Position numbers and translations under genes: made by a program
NCBI RefSeq assembly: GCF_030412915.1
Contig: NZ_JAUHJR010000001.1
Coordinates: 930,001 to 994,000 of the forward strand
DNA length: 64,000 nucleotides
Direction of reading: 5' to 3'
DNA from: Nocardioides abyssi
GTDB taxonomy: Bacteria > Actinomycetota > Actinomycetes > Propionibacteriales > Nocardioidaceae
Notes under the pieces: generated by a model
What the model was told of the DNA's origin: nothing
What the model saw: only the letters and a program-made list of their open reading frames with translations
The model's database searches: none
Shown here: in pieces, positions 8,981-17,934 of the stretch
Numbering within the stretch: the stretch's first letter is position 1
Layout: every line of letters begins with the position of its first letter

Positions 8981-9039
8981 TAGTCCGTGACGTTCGGCAG
9001 GCGGATCCGCCCGTTTCACCTGCGGAACGTCACGGACTA
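8981..9039. repeat. 59-bp palindromic repeat, copy 1
   Basis: Perfect 15-bp terminal arms TAGTCCGTGACGTTC (8981-8995) and its complement (9025-9039). The centre contains the palindrome GGCGGATCCGCC (9000-9011). A second copy of the same length lies at 63017-63075. Both lie between convergent genes, here xerC and the M23 peptidase gene, so it could serve as a bidirectional terminator or be a REP-like element. Confidence 0.9.
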
Positions 9040-9102
9040 TCCGGCTCGGCGACGGAGAGCCCAGCAACCGTCCACAGGGGGAAGGACGCGGGCGGACGAA
9101 GG

Positions 9103-9696
9103 TCAGCGCAGACCGGCGGGGACGCCGGCGACGGGCGGGCGCCAGGCGGCGTACGGGTGGGGGAGCGGGACGGCGTACGGCGCGGCCCGGCCGCCGGCAG
9201 CGGGCTCGTCGCGCCAGAGCGGGAGGAGCCGGACCGGCCCGGCGCCGACGAGGTCGAGGGGGTCGAGGTAGGTCTCGCCCTCGATCCACCCCCAGTGCAG
9301 GCAGGTGCGGGGGAAGCAGTGCGAGCCGGCCCGCTCCAGCGAGCCGACGACGTCGCCGGCGGCCACGGGGGTGCCGACGGGCACGCTCCCCGCGACCGGC
9401 TCGTACGTCGTGCGGGTGGCGCCGTGCGAGACGACGACGACCCCGCGCCCGGCGAGCGTCCCGGACCAGGTCACCTGGCCGGCGAGGGCGGCCCGCACCG
9501 CCTGCCCGGGCGACCCGAGCAGGTCGACGCCGCGGTGGCCGGCGCCGTAGGGGGTGTCGGGCGGGTCGAAGTGTTCGACCACGGCCGGCTCCGGGCGCAG
9601 CGGCCACTCGCCGACCGGGTCGGTGTCGAGGGGAGCGCCGGACGGGACCACGGGCGGCACCACGGAGACCAGGAGAGCGAGCGTCGCGAGCTGCAT
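9103..9696 (-). CDS. secreted M23-family peptidase (LytM-like)
   Basis: 197 residues with an N-terminal signal peptide (MQLATLALLVSVVPPVVP). The M23/LytM domain has the zinc-binding HRGVDLLG element and the later CLHWGW element in place of the usual HxH. Such proteins cut peptidoglycan cross-links or regulate those that do. It lies opposite to its neighbours, as Rv2891 does between xerC and rpsB in M. tuberculosis. It converges with xerC, and its divergent upstream region is shared with rpsB. Confidence 0.88.
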   Translation of the reverse strand: MQLATLALLVSVVPPVVPSGAPLDTDPVGEWPLRPEPAVVEHFDPPDTPYGAGHRGVDLLGSPGQAVRAALAGQVTWSGTLAGRGVVVVSHGATRTTYEPVAGSVPVGTPVAAGDVVGSLERAGSHCFPRTCLHWGWIEGETYLDPLDLVGAGPVRLLPLWRDEPAAGGRAAPYAVPLPHPYAAWRPPVAGVPAGLR

Positions 9697-10089
9697 GGAC
9701 CCACCGTCCGTCCCGGGCGGACCCGGCCGCGACCGCCGAGGGCGGGCCTGGGGACGACGGCGCGCGGAGGGCGCCTGGGGACGGTTCCCGGCGATTGGCG
9801 GCCGACCCCGCGGACGCCGTAGGCTGGCAGGGCAGTCCGCACGTCACCACGCGTACTGACTTCGCACGTCGGCAGACCGCGGCGGCCCTCCTCTCCAGGG
9901 GAGCCGACCAACCCGCGGGCGACGACCCTCGGTCCCAGCGAGAGCCGGGTCGGGTCGCGCGCCGGCGTCAGGGCGACCGGCACCCGTCGGCTCGCGGCAA
10001 CTGAAAACGACCGGAGCGCGTCACCGGTCCGCCCTCGTTCGCAAGGGTGGGCACACGGCGGCGGCTCCACCACACAGGAGAAACACATC
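9697..10089. other. 393-bp divergent intergenic region before rpsB
   Basis: No gene seen. It holds the rpsB promoter (9795-9825), a leader of about 250 bases and the start region of the M23 gene. A short direct repeat (CCTGGGGACG at about 9748 and 9776) is present. The leader has several GC-rich stems (for example around 9900-9985) that could bind ribosomal protein S2, but I cannot assign a known motif. Confidence 0.6.
9795..9825 (+). promoter_or_regulatory. sigma-A-type promoter of rpsB
   Basis: TTGGCG (9795-9800) and TAGGCT (9820-9825) are spaced by 19 bases, giving a long 5' leader for rpsB. The -10 is good; the -35 spacing is slightly long. Confidence 0.5.
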
Positions 10090-11061
10090 ATGGCAGTCGT
10101 GACCATGCGCCAGCTCCTCGAGAGCGGCGTTCACTTCGGGCACCAGACCCGTCGCTGGAACCCGAAGATGAAGCGCTTCATCATGACCGAGCGCAACGGC
10201 ATCTACATCATCGACCTGCAGCAGTCGCTGGCCTACATCGACCGCTCCTACGCCTTCATCAAGGAGACGGTGGCCAAGGGCGGGACGATCATGTTCGTCG
10301 GCACCAAGAAGCAGGCGCAGGAGGCGATCGCCGAGCAGGCGACCCGCGTCGGCATGCCCTACGTCAACCAGCGCTGGCTGGGCGGCATGCTCACCAACTT
10401 CCAGACCGTGCACCAGCGGATCAACCGTCTGAAGGAGCTCGACGAGCTCGACTTCGACAACGTCGCCGCCTCGGGCCGCACCAAGAAGGAGCTCCTCCAG
10501 ATGCGTCGCGAGCGCGACAAGCTGGAGAAGACCCTCGGCGGCATCCGCGAGATGGGTCGCACCCCGTCCGCCGTCTGGATCGTCGACACCAAGAAGGAGC
10601 ACCTTGCCGTCGAGGAGGCTCGCAAGCTCCGGATCCCGATCATCGGCATCCTGGACACCAACTGCGACCCCGACGAGGTCGACTTCCCGATCCCGGGCAA
10701 CGACGACGCGATCCGCGCCGTCGGCCTGCTGACCCGCGTGGTCGCCGACGCCGTCGCCGAGGGCCTCATCGCCCGCTCCGGTGGCAAGGCCGCTGCCGAG
10801 GGCACGACCGCTGCCGCCGAGCCGCTGGCCGAGTGGGAGCGCGAGCTCCTGGGTGGCGAGGCCGAGCAGGCCGCCGTCGAGGCGACCGGTGGCGACGCCG
10901 CCGCGACCGAGGCCCCGGCCTCCGAGGCGACCGGCGCGTCGTCCGAGGGCGCTGCCTCCGACGAGGCCGCTGCCGCTGCGACCGACGAGCCCGCCGCCGA
11001 GCAGGCTGCTGAGCCCGCCGCCGAGCAGGCCGAGCCGGCCGCCGAGCAGCCCCAGGCCTGA
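10090..11061 (+). CDS. rpsB: 30S ribosomal protein S2
   Basis: 323 residues, against about 240 in E. coli. The core (about 1-235) is a canonical S2: [17 protein letters not shown] at the start, [31 protein letters not shown] and [19 protein letters not shown]. The last 85 or so residues form a low-complexity acidic Ala/Glu/Pro tail, probably disordered, as in related actinobacteria. CAGGAGAAACACATC before the ATG is a strong ribosome-binding site. S2 joins the 30S subunit late and contacts S1/mRNA. It is followed by tsf in the conserved rpsB-tsf order. Confidence 0.97.
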   Translation: MAVVTMRQLLESGVHFGHQTRRWNPKMKRFIMTERNGIYIIDLQQSLAYIDRSYAFIKETVAKGGTIMFVGTKKQAQEAIAEQATRVGMPYVNQRWLGGMLTNFQTVHQRINRLKELDELDFDNVAASGRTKKELLQMRRERDKLEKTLGGIREMGRTPSAVWIVDTKKEHLAVEEARKLRIPIIGILDTNCDPDEVDFPIPGNDDAIRAVGLLTRVVADAVAEGLIARSGGKAAAEGTTAAAEPLAEWERELLGGEAEQAAVEATGGDAAATEAPASEATGASSEGAASDEAAAAATDEPAAEQAAEPAAEQAEPAAEQPQA

Positions 11062-11069
11062 CCCTTTCC

Positions 11070-11160
11070 GCTGACCGCGGCGGGGGGGGGGGGGGGGGGG
11101 GGGCGGGGCGGGCGCCGCCCCGCGCCCCCCCCCCCCCCCCCCCCCCCCCCCCGCGGCGGT
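11070..11160 (+). terminator. extreme GC hairpin (G22 ... C28) between rpsB and tsf
   Basis: A run of 22 G (11082-11103), a 21-base GC-only centre that is itself near-palindromic, and a run of 28 C (11125-11152) would pair into one very long stem. Flanks (ACCGC / GCGGT) add pairing. An rpsB-tsf terminator/attenuator hairpin is expected here, but homopolymers this long are almost unheard of in such genomes, so part of the run may be an assembly artefact. Confidence 0.55.
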
Positions 11161-11225
11161 GGTACGGCGGGTGCGAGCCCGCCCCCAGTCTCCTCCGATT
11201 CCTGCGACCCAGACGGGACAACACC

Positions 11226-12038
11226 ATGGCGAACATCTCCGCCGCCGACGTGAAGAAGCTCCGCGAGCTCACCAGCGCCGGCATGATGGACTGCAAGAAG
11301 GCCCTGACCGAGGCCGACGGCGACTTCGACAAGGCCGTCGAGATCCTCCGCGTCAAGGGTGCCGCGAAGGCCGAGGCCCGCGGCGCCGAGCGCGAGGCCA
11401 CCGCCGGCCTCGTCGCCACCTCCGGCGGCGCGCTCGTCGAGCTGCGCTGCGAGACCGACTTCGTGGCCAAGGGTGACGAGTTCGTCGCCACCGCCCAGAA
11501 GATCGCCGACGCGGCCGCCGAGGCCAAGGCCGGCGACGCGGAGGCCCTCAAGGCCGTCCAGCTGGGCGACAAGACCGTCGGCGACGTCGTCGGCGACCTC
11601 GCCATCTCCATCGGCGAGAAGATCGAGCTGGGCGACGTCGCCTACTTCGAGGGCCCGACGGTCGTCTACATGCACAAGCGTGCCGCCGACCTGCCGCCCG
11701 CCGTCGGCGTGCTCGTCGAGTACGACGGTGACGAGGAGGCCGCCCGCGGCGCCGCGATGCAGATCGCCGCGATGCGCCCGCAGTACCTCAACCGCGACGA
11801 GGTCCCCGCCGACGTCGTCGAGCACGAGCGCTCCATCGCCGAGCAGAAGTCGCGCGAGGAGGGCAAGCCCGAGCAGGCGATCGCCAAGATCACCGAGGGC
11901 CGCCTCAACGGCTTCTTCAAGGAGGTCGTCCTCCTCGAGCAGGCCTCGGTGACCGAGAACAAGAAGTCGGTCAAGACCGTCCTCGACGAGGCCGGCACCA
12001 CCCTGAAGCGGTTCGCCCGTTTCGAGGTCGGCGCCTGA
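11226..12038 (+). CDS. tsf: translation elongation factor Ts
   Basis: 270 residues, normal for actinobacteria. EF-Ts exchanges GDP on EF-Tu. The N-terminal UBA-like domain has [17 protein letters not shown], and the EF-Tu-binding core has [15 protein letters not shown]. The ATG at 11226 gives the family N-terminus [15 protein letters not shown]; the upstream region lacks a strong ribosome-binding site. The gene is separated from rpsB by the odd GC hairpin and from pyrH by another hairpin. Confidence 0.97.
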   Translation: MANISAADVKKLRELTSAGMMDCKKALTEADGDFDKAVEILRVKGAAKAEARGAEREATAGLVATSGGALVELRCETDFVAKGDEFVATAQKIADAAAEAKAGDAEALKAVQLGDKTVGDVVGDLAISIGEKIELGDVAYFEGPTVVYMHKRAADLPPAVGVLVEYDGDEEAARGAAMQIAAMRPQYLNRDEVPADVVEHERSIAEQKSREEGKPEQAIAKITEGRLNGFFKEVVLLEQASVTENKKSVKTVLDEAGTTLKRFARFEVGA

Positions 12039-12049
12039 GGCACTAAGGT
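12021..12049 (+). promoter_or_regulatory. possible promoter of pyrH
   Basis: TTCGAG (12021-12026, inside the end of tsf), a 17-base spacer and TAAGGT (12044-12049). A transcript from here would run straight into the hairpin at 12069-12110 before pyrH. Confidence 0.4.
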
Positions 12050-12068
12050 CTGGCCAGACATCACGAGG

Positions 12069-12110
12069 AGGCCGGTTCGATGGAGCAGACACTGTCCATC
12101 GGACCGGCCT
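12069..12110 (+). terminator. hairpin in tsf-pyrH gap
   Basis: AGGCCGGTTCGATGGA and TCCATCGGACCGGCCT pair over 16 bases with one G-U or mismatch pair, around a 10-base loop. It could end the rpsB-tsf message or attenuate pyrH. Confidence 0.6.
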
Positions 12111-12141
12111 TCGTCGTGTCCACCGAGGAGAGGAGAGCCGG

Positions 12142-12855
12142 GTGACCGCGTACAAGCGCGTCCTGCTCAAGCTGTCGGGCGAGGTCTTCGGTGGCGGCGA
12201 GGTCGGGGTCGACCCCGACGTCGTGCAGAAGGTGGCCCGCGAGATCGCCGCCGTCGCACGCGCCGGCATCCAGGTCGCGATCGTCACCGGTGGCGGCAAC
12301 TTCTTCCGCGGCGCCGAGCTGCAGCAGCGCGGGATGGACCGCGCGCGCGCCGACTACATGGGGATGCTCGGCATCGTCATGAACTGCCTGGCCCTCCAGG
12401 ACTTCCTGGAGAAGGAGGGCATCGAGACCCGCGTGCAGACCGCCATCACGATGGGCCAGGTCGCCGAGCCCTACATCCCGCGCCGGGCCATCCGGCACAT
12501 GGAGAAGGGCCGCGTCGTCATCTTCGGCGCCGGCATGGGCATGCCGTTCTTCTCCACCGACACCGTCGCGGTCCAGCGCGCGCTGGAGAGCAAGTGCGAC
12601 GTCGTGCTCGTCGCCAAGAACGGCGTGGACGGCGTCTACAGCGCCGACCCGCGGATCGACCCCACCGCGACGAAGTACGACGACCTCACCTACGACGAGG
12701 CGATCAGCCAGGGCCTGCGGATCATGGACCAGACGGCGTTCGCGCTCTGCGGGGAGAACAAGCTGCCGATGGTCGTGTTCGGCATGGAGCCCGAGGGCAA
12801 CATCCTGCGTGTCGTGCAGGGTGAGAGGATCGGGACGTTGGTCAGCGCCGGCTGA
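12142..12855 (+). CDS. pyrH: UMP kinase
   Basis: 237 residues. It phosphorylates UMP to UDP with ATP in pyrimidine nucleotide synthesis and is typically hexameric, activated by GTP and inhibited by UTP. It belongs to the amino-acid-kinase fold: [12 protein letters not shown] at the start, the [19 protein letters not shown] loop, and GTGNPFFSTD-like [13 protein letters not shown]. The GTG start has GAGGAGAGGAG upstream. It is followed by frr and cdsA, the usual order. Confidence 0.96.
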   Translation: MTAYKRVLLKLSGEVFGGGEVGVDPDVVQKVAREIAAVARAGIQVAIVTGGGNFFRGAELQQRGMDRARADYMGMLGIVMNCLALQDFLEKEGIETRVQTAITMGQVAEPYIPRRAIRHMEKGRVVIFGAGMGMPFFSTDTVAVQRALESKCDVVLVAKNGVDGVYSADPRIDPTATKYDDLTYDEAISQGLRIMDQTAFALCGENKLPMVVFGMEPEGNILRVVQGERIGTLVSAG

Positions 12856-12939
12856 GGCGCCGACCACCCAGGTCCAGCAGCACCCCGCACGCACCCAGCA
12901 CGCGCAGCGACGAGACGACGAGAACCCACAGGAGCACCG

Positions 12940-13497
12940 GTGATCAACGACATCCTCAACGAGGCCGACAGCAAGATGAGCAAGTCGGTCGAGGCGACGC
13001 GCGAGGAGTTCGCCGCGATCCGTGCGGGCCGCGCCCACCCGAACATGTTCGCCAAGATCATGGTCGACTACTACGGCTCGCCGACCCCGATCCAGCAGCT
13101 CGCGTCGTTCACCGCTCCTGAGGCCCGCACGATCCTCGTCGCGCCCTTCGACCAGGGCGCGATGAAGAACATCGAGCGGGCCATCCGCGACTCCGACCTC
13201 GGCGTCAACCCCGCCGACGACGGCAAGGTCATCCGCTGCGTGTTCCCCGAGCTGACCGAGGAGCGCCGCAAGGAGTACATCAAGGTCGCGCGCGGCAAGG
13301 CCGAAGACGGCCGCGTCGCCGTCCGCAACCTGCGCCGCACCGCCAAGCAGAACCTCGAGAAGCTCGAGAAGGACGGCGAGGTCGGCAAGGACGACGTCAC
13401 CGGCGCCGAGAAGCGGCTCGACGGCATCACCAAGAAGCACACCGACGCCATCGACGAGATGCTGAAGAACAAGGAGTCCGAGCTCCTCGAGGTCTGA
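12940..13497 (+). CDS. frr: ribosome recycling factor
   Basis: 185 residues, the standard length. With EF-G it splits post-termination ribosomes. Family segments seen are KMSKSVEATREEFAAIRAGRA near the N-terminus (shown here in part), QQLASFTAPEARTI, and RVAVRNLRRTAKQ near residue 130. The GTG start is preceded by AGGAGC (12930-12935). It is closely followed by cdsA (15-base gap). Confidence 0.97.
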   Translation: MINDILNEADSKMSKSVEATREEFAAIRAGRAHPNMFAKIMVDYYGSPTPIQQLASFTAPEARTILVAPFDQGAMKNIERAIRDSDLGVNPADDGKVIRCVFPELTEERRKEYIKVARGKAEDGRVAVRNLRRTAKQNLEKLEKDGEVGKDDVTGAEKRLDGITKKHTDAIDEMLKNKESELLEV

Positions 13498-13512
13498 GGG
13501 CGCCGGGGACTG

Positions 13513-14403
13513 ATGACCGACACCCCCACGCCGGCTCCGCCGGCCAAGGACCACGGGCGCGCCGGGCGGGACCTGCGCGCCGCGTTCGCATCGGCGATCG
13601 TGCTGCTCGGCGCCGTCGCCGCGTCGCTCTTCTTCTGGAAGACGGCGTTCATGGTGATCGTCGCCGTGGCCGTCGTCGTGGCGGTCTGGGAGCTGCGCAA
13701 GGGCTTCTCCGCCAAGGGCATCGACCTGCCCGAGCAGCCGTTGATGGTCGGCGGCGTCGTGATGGTCGTCGTCGCCTACTTCTACGGAGCCCCGGCCCTC
13801 GTCACCGCCACCGCCGTCTCGGCGCTGGCGACGATGCTGTGGCTGCTGCGCCGCGGGATCGACGGCTACGTGCAGAACGCCACGGCCTCGGTGTTCACGC
13901 TCGTCTACGTCCCGTTCCTCGGCTCGTTCGTCGCGCTGCTCCTCGCCGAGGGAGGCACCGGCCTCGGCTCCGACTCCGGCGGCGCCGGCCTCGACGACCC
14001 CGGCGTGCAGGGGATCATCACCTTCATCCTGGTGACCATCGCCTCCGACATCGGGGGGTACGTCGCCGGCGTGCTGTTCGGCAAGCACCCGATGGCCCCG
14101 GTCATCTCGCCGAAGAAGTCCTGGGAGGGCTTCGCCGGCTCGCTCGTCTTCACCGTGGCGGCCGGATGGGCGCTGGTCACCTACCTGCTCGACGGCGACT
14201 GGTGGGTCGGCATCGCCCTCGGGATCATCGCCGTGGTCATGGCGACCCTGGGCGACCTGTGCGAGTCGGTCATCAAGCGCGACCTCGGCATCAAGGACAT
14301 GAGCCAGGTCATCCCCGGCCACGGCGGCCTGATGGACCGCCTGGACTCGCTGCTCGCCACCGTCGCCCCGATCTGGCTGCTGCTGCACTACGCAGTCTTC
14401 TAG
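13513..14403 (+). CDS. cdsA: phosphatidate cytidylyltransferase
   Basis: 296 residues; an integral membrane enzyme making CDP-diacylglycerol from phosphatidic acid and CTP for phospholipid synthesis. About eight hydrophobic segments follow a short basic N-terminus. The C-terminal signature is clear: GDLCESVIKRDLGIKD, then PGHGGLMDRLDS, carrying the conserved S-x-x-K-R and D-R-x-D residues. It lies directly after frr, the conserved location, and is likely cotranscribed with it. Confidence 0.95.
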   Translation: MTDTPTPAPPAKDHGRAGRDLRAAFASAIVLLGAVAASLFFWKTAFMVIVAVAVVVAVWELRKGFSAKGIDLPEQPLMVGGVVMVVVAYFYGAPALVTATAVSALATMLWLLRRGIDGYVQNATASVFTLVYVPFLGSFVALLLAEGGTGLGSDSGGAGLDDPGVQGIITFILVTIASDIGGYVAGVLFGKHPMAPVISPKKSWEGFAGSLVFTVAAGWALVTYLLDGDWWVGIALGIIAVVMATLGDLCESVIKRDLGIKDMSQVIPGHGGLMDRLDSLLATVAPIWLLLHYAVF

Positions 14404-14466
14404 GGCAGTCATCCAGGACTGTCGTCCCGGCCCGCACGGCGTGCGCCGGTCGTCCCCGGCAGCCGT

Positions 14467-14472
14467 TATCGT
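14467..14472 (+). promoter_or_regulatory. -10 box of leaderless promoter for 14480 gene
   Basis: TATCGT with 7 bases to the ATG at 14480 and no ribosome-binding site fits a leaderless transcript. Confidence 0.4.
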
Positions 14473-14479
14473 CGCGGGG

Positions 14480-14857
14480 ATGGAGACGGAGCACGCCGAG
14501 GAGACGGCCGCGGGTGAGGACCCCGCGGAGCAGCCGGGGGAGCCGGGGCAGCAGCCGAGCTGGTGGCACCGCGACCACCCGGTGTTCACCCCGCTCAGCG
14601 GCTTCTTCACCGGCCTGGTCGCCGTCATCGTGCTGCCGGGCGGGTACGCCGCGGTGCTCGGCTCGTTGTTCTCCACCGAGCGCGCCGAGCAGCTGTTCCC
14701 CTACGTGCTGCTCATCCTGCTCGTCCCGCTGGCCATGCTGGCCGTTCCGCGCACACGGCGCTTCGGTGCGTACCTCCTGCTCGGCATGGTGCTGACCGCC
14801 CTGGTCGTGGCCGGCGTCGCGGCCCTCGTGCTGTGGGCGATGGTCGAGACCGGCTGA
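14480..14857 (+). CDS. small membrane protein of unknown function
   Basis: 125 residues. An acidic, Glu/Pro-rich N-terminal stretch of about 30 residues leads to SWWHRDHPVFTPLSGF and then three hydrophobic segments (about 38-62, 70-90 and 97-120). The ATG at 14480 is chosen over the open frame from 14441 because it sits 7 bases after a -10-like box. It lies between cdsA and rlmN on the same strand. I do not recognise the family. Confidence 0.7.
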   Translation: METEHAEETAAGEDPAEQPGEPGQQPSWWHRDHPVFTPLSGFFTGLVAVIVLPGGYAAVLGSLFSTERAEQLFPYVLLILLVPLAMLAVPRTRRFGAYLLLGMVLTALVVAGVAALVLWAMVETG

Positions 14858-14926
14858 CCGCTGGCCGACCGGCCCGGGACCTCAGGATTGAGCCGGGCGA
14901 CCGGGCGGGTGGGAGAATGGACGGCG

Positions 14927-16051
14927 ATGTCCGACCCCAAGCCCCTTCCTCTCGTCTTCAACGAGCCGCGCGGCCGCAAGAAGCCGCCGCGGCACCTCGC
15001 CGACCTCACCTCCCCGGAGCGCAAGACGCTGCTGGAGGAGCAGGGCCTGCCGGGCTTCCGCGCCAGGCAGCTCTCGACCCACTACTTCGGCCGGCTGGTC
15101 GACGACCCGGCCGAGATGACCGACCTGCCGGCGACCCAGCGCGAGGAGCTCGTCTCCGCGCTGCTGCCGCAGCTGATGACCCCGCTGCGCACCCTCGAGG
15201 CCGACCGCGGGACCACCCGCAAGACGCTGTGGAAGCTCTTCGACGGCGCGCTCGTCGAGTCGGTCCTGATGCGCTACCCCGACCGCGCGACGGTCTGCGT
15301 CTCGAGCCAGGCCGGCTGCGGCATGGCCTGCCCGTTCTGCGCCACCGGCCAGGGCGGCCTGCAGCGCAACATGTCCACGGCCGAGATCGTCGAGCAGGTG
15401 GTGGCCGGTGCCCGGGCGATGGCCCGCGGCGAGGTCCCCGGCGGTCCGGGTCGCGTCTCCAACGTGGTCTTCATGGGCATGGGTGAGCCGCTGGCCAACT
15501 ACAAGGCGGTCATCGGCGCCGTACGCCGCCTCACCGACCCGGCCCCCGACGGCCTGGGCATGTCGGCGCGCGGCGTCACCGTCTCCACCGTCGGGCTGGT
15601 GCCACGGATCAACCAGCTGGCCGAGGAGGGCATCCCGGTCACGCTCGCGCTGAGCCTGCACGCGCCCGACGACGAGCTGCGCAACGAGCTGGTCCCGATC
15701 AACACCCGGTTCTCGGTCGCGGAGACCGTCGAGGCGGCGTGGAACTACGCGCGCACCACCAAGCGCCGGGTCTCCATCGAGTACGCCATGATGCGCGGCA
15801 TCAACGACCAGGCGCACCGCGCCGACCTGCTCGGTGACGTCCTGAACTCCTACGGCGACTGGGGCTGGGTGCACGTCAACCTGATCCCGCTCAACCCGAC
15901 GCCGGGCTCGAAGTGGACCGCCTCGGACCCGGCCGACGAGCGGGAGTTCGTCCGCCGCCTCGAGGCCAAGGGCATCCCGACCACGGTCCGCGACACCCGC
16001 GGCCGCGAGATCGACGGCGCCTGCGGGCAGCTGGCGGCGGTCGAGTCCTGA
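14927..16051 (+). CDS. rlmN: dual-specificity rRNA/tRNA m2A methyltransferase RlmN
   Basis: 374 residues. Radical-SAM enzyme methylating A2503 of 23S rRNA and A37 of some tRNAs. The CxxxCxxC cluster is seen in [11 protein letters not shown], with SSQAGCGM before it and [14 protein letters not shown] after it. Near the C-terminus GACGQLA carries the second reactive Cys. The ATG at 14927 gives [11 protein letters not shown]; the frame is open further up to 14888 but without good start signals. A GAGAAT box 8 bases before the ATG hints at a leaderless start. A strong terminator follows. Confidence 0.95.
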   Translation: MSDPKPLPLVFNEPRGRKKPPRHLADLTSPERKTLLEEQGLPGFRARQLSTHYFGRLVDDPAEMTDLPATQREELVSALLPQLMTPLRTLEADRGTTRKTLWKLFDGALVESVLMRYPDRATVCVSSQAGCGMACPFCATGQGGLQRNMSTAEIVEQVVAGARAMARGEVPGGPGRVSNVVFMGMGEPLANYKAVIGAVRRLTDPAPDGLGMSARGVTVSTVGLVPRINQLAEEGIPVTLALSLHAPDDELRNELVPINTRFSVAETVEAAWNYARTTKRRVSIEYAMMRGINDQAHRADLLGDVLNSYGDWGWVHVNLIPLNPTPGSKWTASDPADEREFVRRLEAKGIPTTVRDTRGREIDGACGQLAAVES

Positions 16052-16057
16052 TGTGAA

Positions 16058-16093
16058 GCGAGGGCGCCCCCGGCGGACCGGGGACGCCCTCGC
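16058..16093. terminator. bidirectional terminator between rlmN and phosphoesterase
   Basis: GCGAGGGCGCCCCCGG pairs with CCGGGGACGCCCTCGC over 16 bases with one mismatch and a 4-base loop, between convergent genes. Confidence 0.8.
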
Positions 16094-16111
16094 GACAGGG
16101 TGGAGCGCCGC

Positions 16112-17878
16112 TCAGCGCAGCGGGTTCTTCAGCAGCAGCTCGACGTTGCGGTCCATCAGCTTGCCGCGACGGTCCTCGGCCTTCTCGTGCCAGTCGTTGG
16201 CGGCGAGCTCACGGCCCAGCGAGGCCAGGGCGTGGGTGTCGGCGAGGTCGCTGCTCGGCGACACCGGACCGCCGTGGTCGACCATGGTCGTGAAGATCGA
16301 CAGCGTGCCGTCCTTGTTGTCCGCGACCTCGATGAGGCGCGACTGCTGCGGCCAGTCGATGTGCGAGGCGGTGTTGATCTCCCAGTAGCCGCGGCCCTTG
16401 TTCTTGCCCTTGACGGTCGTCTTGGGGTGCGCCCACACGTGGTTGGTGTGGGTGTGGCCGTTGACCCAGGCGATGACGACGGGGTTGGCCAGCAGCACGG
16501 ACTCGAGCTTCGCCGCGAGCTGCTTGTCGCTGAAGGAGCTCAGCGGGTGGTGGGAGCAGATGACGACGTACTTCTTGGCCTTCTTGGCCTGCTTCAGCGT
16601 GGCGCGCAGCCAGGTCAGCTGAGCGGGGTCGATGTAGCCGTACTGGCCACCGCTGACGGTGTTGACGGTGTCGAGGACGACGAAGCGGATCTTGCCGCGG
16701 GTGTAGGCGTAGTACGCCGTGCCGGCGGCCTTGTTCTCCTCGGTGAAGCCGTGGCCGACGGGCTTGCTCGTGGTCTCGAAGTGCTCCGCGACGACCTCGG
16801 CCCGCGAGAGCAGGCGGCGGTCCTCGTCGGGGGTGACCGTGCGGGTGTTGGGCGCCTCGGCGATCCGCTTCAGCAACCTGCTGACGGCCTCGCCGCGGGC
16901 GAGCAGCGCGCCGAGCACCTCGACCTTGGTGACGCCCTCCGGCGGGACGATGGCCTTGCGGTCGCCCACGGCGAACTCGTTGAGCCCGTCGATGGCGTGC
17001 AGGAAGTTGCCCTGGACGAGGCCGTCGTGGTTGCCGAACGCGCTGATCCACGGCATCTTCAGGCCCTCGGCCTGGAAGGGGCGGCGGGCGGCGTCGAGCA
17101 GGCCCGGGGCGTCCGGGAAGCCCCACTTCGCGTGCGGGCGGTCCGGCTCTGCGCCGGCGGGCGTGCCGTCGGGGTGCCAGTAGTGGATGTCGTAGTGGTC
17201 GGGATCGAGGTCGTGCACGCCCTCCCACTTCTCCGGGTCGCCGGAGTCGGCGCGCACCTCGGCGCCGTCGAGGACGTCGATGTTCCAGCGGATCTCGTTG
17301 TACTGGCTGTTGTCGGAGTTGTCGCCGGTCTGGACGGCGAGCGCGAGCGGCTTGCCGGTGACCGGGCCCGTCCCGATGCTGTTGATCTGGCGCACCATGG
17401 AGTCGGCGATGTGCGCGGCGAGCATCTCGTGGGCGCGGTAGGACGACGCCAGCTGGCCGGTCGGGCCGCCCTGGGTGTCCTCGTCGTCCCAGCGGTCGAC
17501 CCACTCCACGCGCAGCGGGGACTGCGCGTCGGTGATGTGCACGTCGCTGAGCTGGGCGAAGGCGAGCAGGCCCTTGCGCTTCTTCGCGCGCTTGACGCCG
17601 GCCTTGGCGCCGGCGAGCTTGCGCACCTTGTGCGCCTCCCCCGGGCCGGCGACGAGCTCGACGTAGCCCTGGGCGTTGGGCGTGCCCTTGCCGATGGTGG
17701 CGGCGAGGGTGGTCCCGCGACGGACGACGCGGCCGAGCGCTGCGGAGCCGGAGGTCGCTGCGGACGAGGCCGCGGTGGCGGCGGAGGAGACCGCGCCGGA
17801 GGCGGCGGCCGTGGCGGCGAGGGCGGCGGCGCCGGCGGACCGGAGCAGCTGGCGGCGGGAGATATCTGGCATCGGCAT
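16112..17878 (-). CDS. Tat-exported metallophosphoesterase (PPA1498-type)
   Basis: 588 residues. The N-terminus SRRQLLRSAGAAALAATAAA is a twin-arginine signal with a long Ala-rich stretch. The calcineurin-like metallophosphoesterase motifs are all present: QLSDVHITDAQSP, TGDNSDNSQ, FGNHDGL, CSHHPL and NGHTHTNH, which bind two metals. The length and the inserted region after GDN resemble the family first described from propionibacteria (PPA1498 type). The substrate is unknown. It starts an accessory block absent from the mycobacterial gene order. A TAGGGT box lies 9 bases before the ATG. Confidence 0.85.
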   Translation of the reverse strand: MPMPDISRRQLLRSAGAAALAATAAASGAVSSAATAASSAATSGSAALGRVVRRGTTLAATIGKGTPNAQGYVELVAGPGEAHKVRKLAGAKAGVKRAKKRKGLLAFAQLSDVHITDAQSPLRVEWVDRWDDEDTQGGPTGQLASSYRAHEMLAAHIADSMVRQINSIGTGPVTGKPLALAVQTGDNSDNSQYNEIRWNIDVLDGAEVRADSGDPEKWEGVHDLDPDHYDIHYWHPDGTPAGAEPDRPHAKWGFPDAPGLLDAARRPFQAEGLKMPWISAFGNHDGLVQGNFLHAIDGLNEFAVGDRKAIVPPEGVTKVEVLGALLARGEAVSRLLKRIAEAPNTRTVTPDEDRRLLSRAEVVAEHFETTSKPVGHGFTEENKAAGTAYYAYTRGKIRFVVLDTVNTVSGGQYGYIDPAQLTWLRATLKQAKKAKKYVVICSHHPLSSFSDKQLAAKLESVLLANPVVIAWVNGHTHTNHVWAHPKTTVKGKNKGRGYWEINTASHIDWPQQSRLIEVADNKDGTLSIFTTMVDHGGPVSPSSDLADTHALASLGRELAANDWHEKAEDRRGKLMDRNVELLLKNPLR

Positions 17879-17887
17879 GGTGGGAGA

Positions 17888-17893
17888 ACCCTA
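17888..17893 (-). promoter_or_regulatory. -10 box of metallophosphoesterase gene
   Basis: TAGGGT on the minus strand, 9 bases before the ATG at 17878, with no ribosome-binding site; the leader would be at most a few bases. Confidence 0.4.
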
Positions 17894-17934
17894 GGTGTGA
17901 GCACCGACACCTGGGTGGGTATTCGCTGAATCCG

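Noticed and set aside
9746..9785. Direct repeat CCTGGGGACG twice before the M23 gene
   Set aside because: Short and in GC-rich DNA; chance is likely and no regulator is suggested.
12061..14676. 871-codon open frame opposite pyrH-frr-cdsA
   Set aside because: Shadow frame in GC-rich DNA across three well-identified genes.
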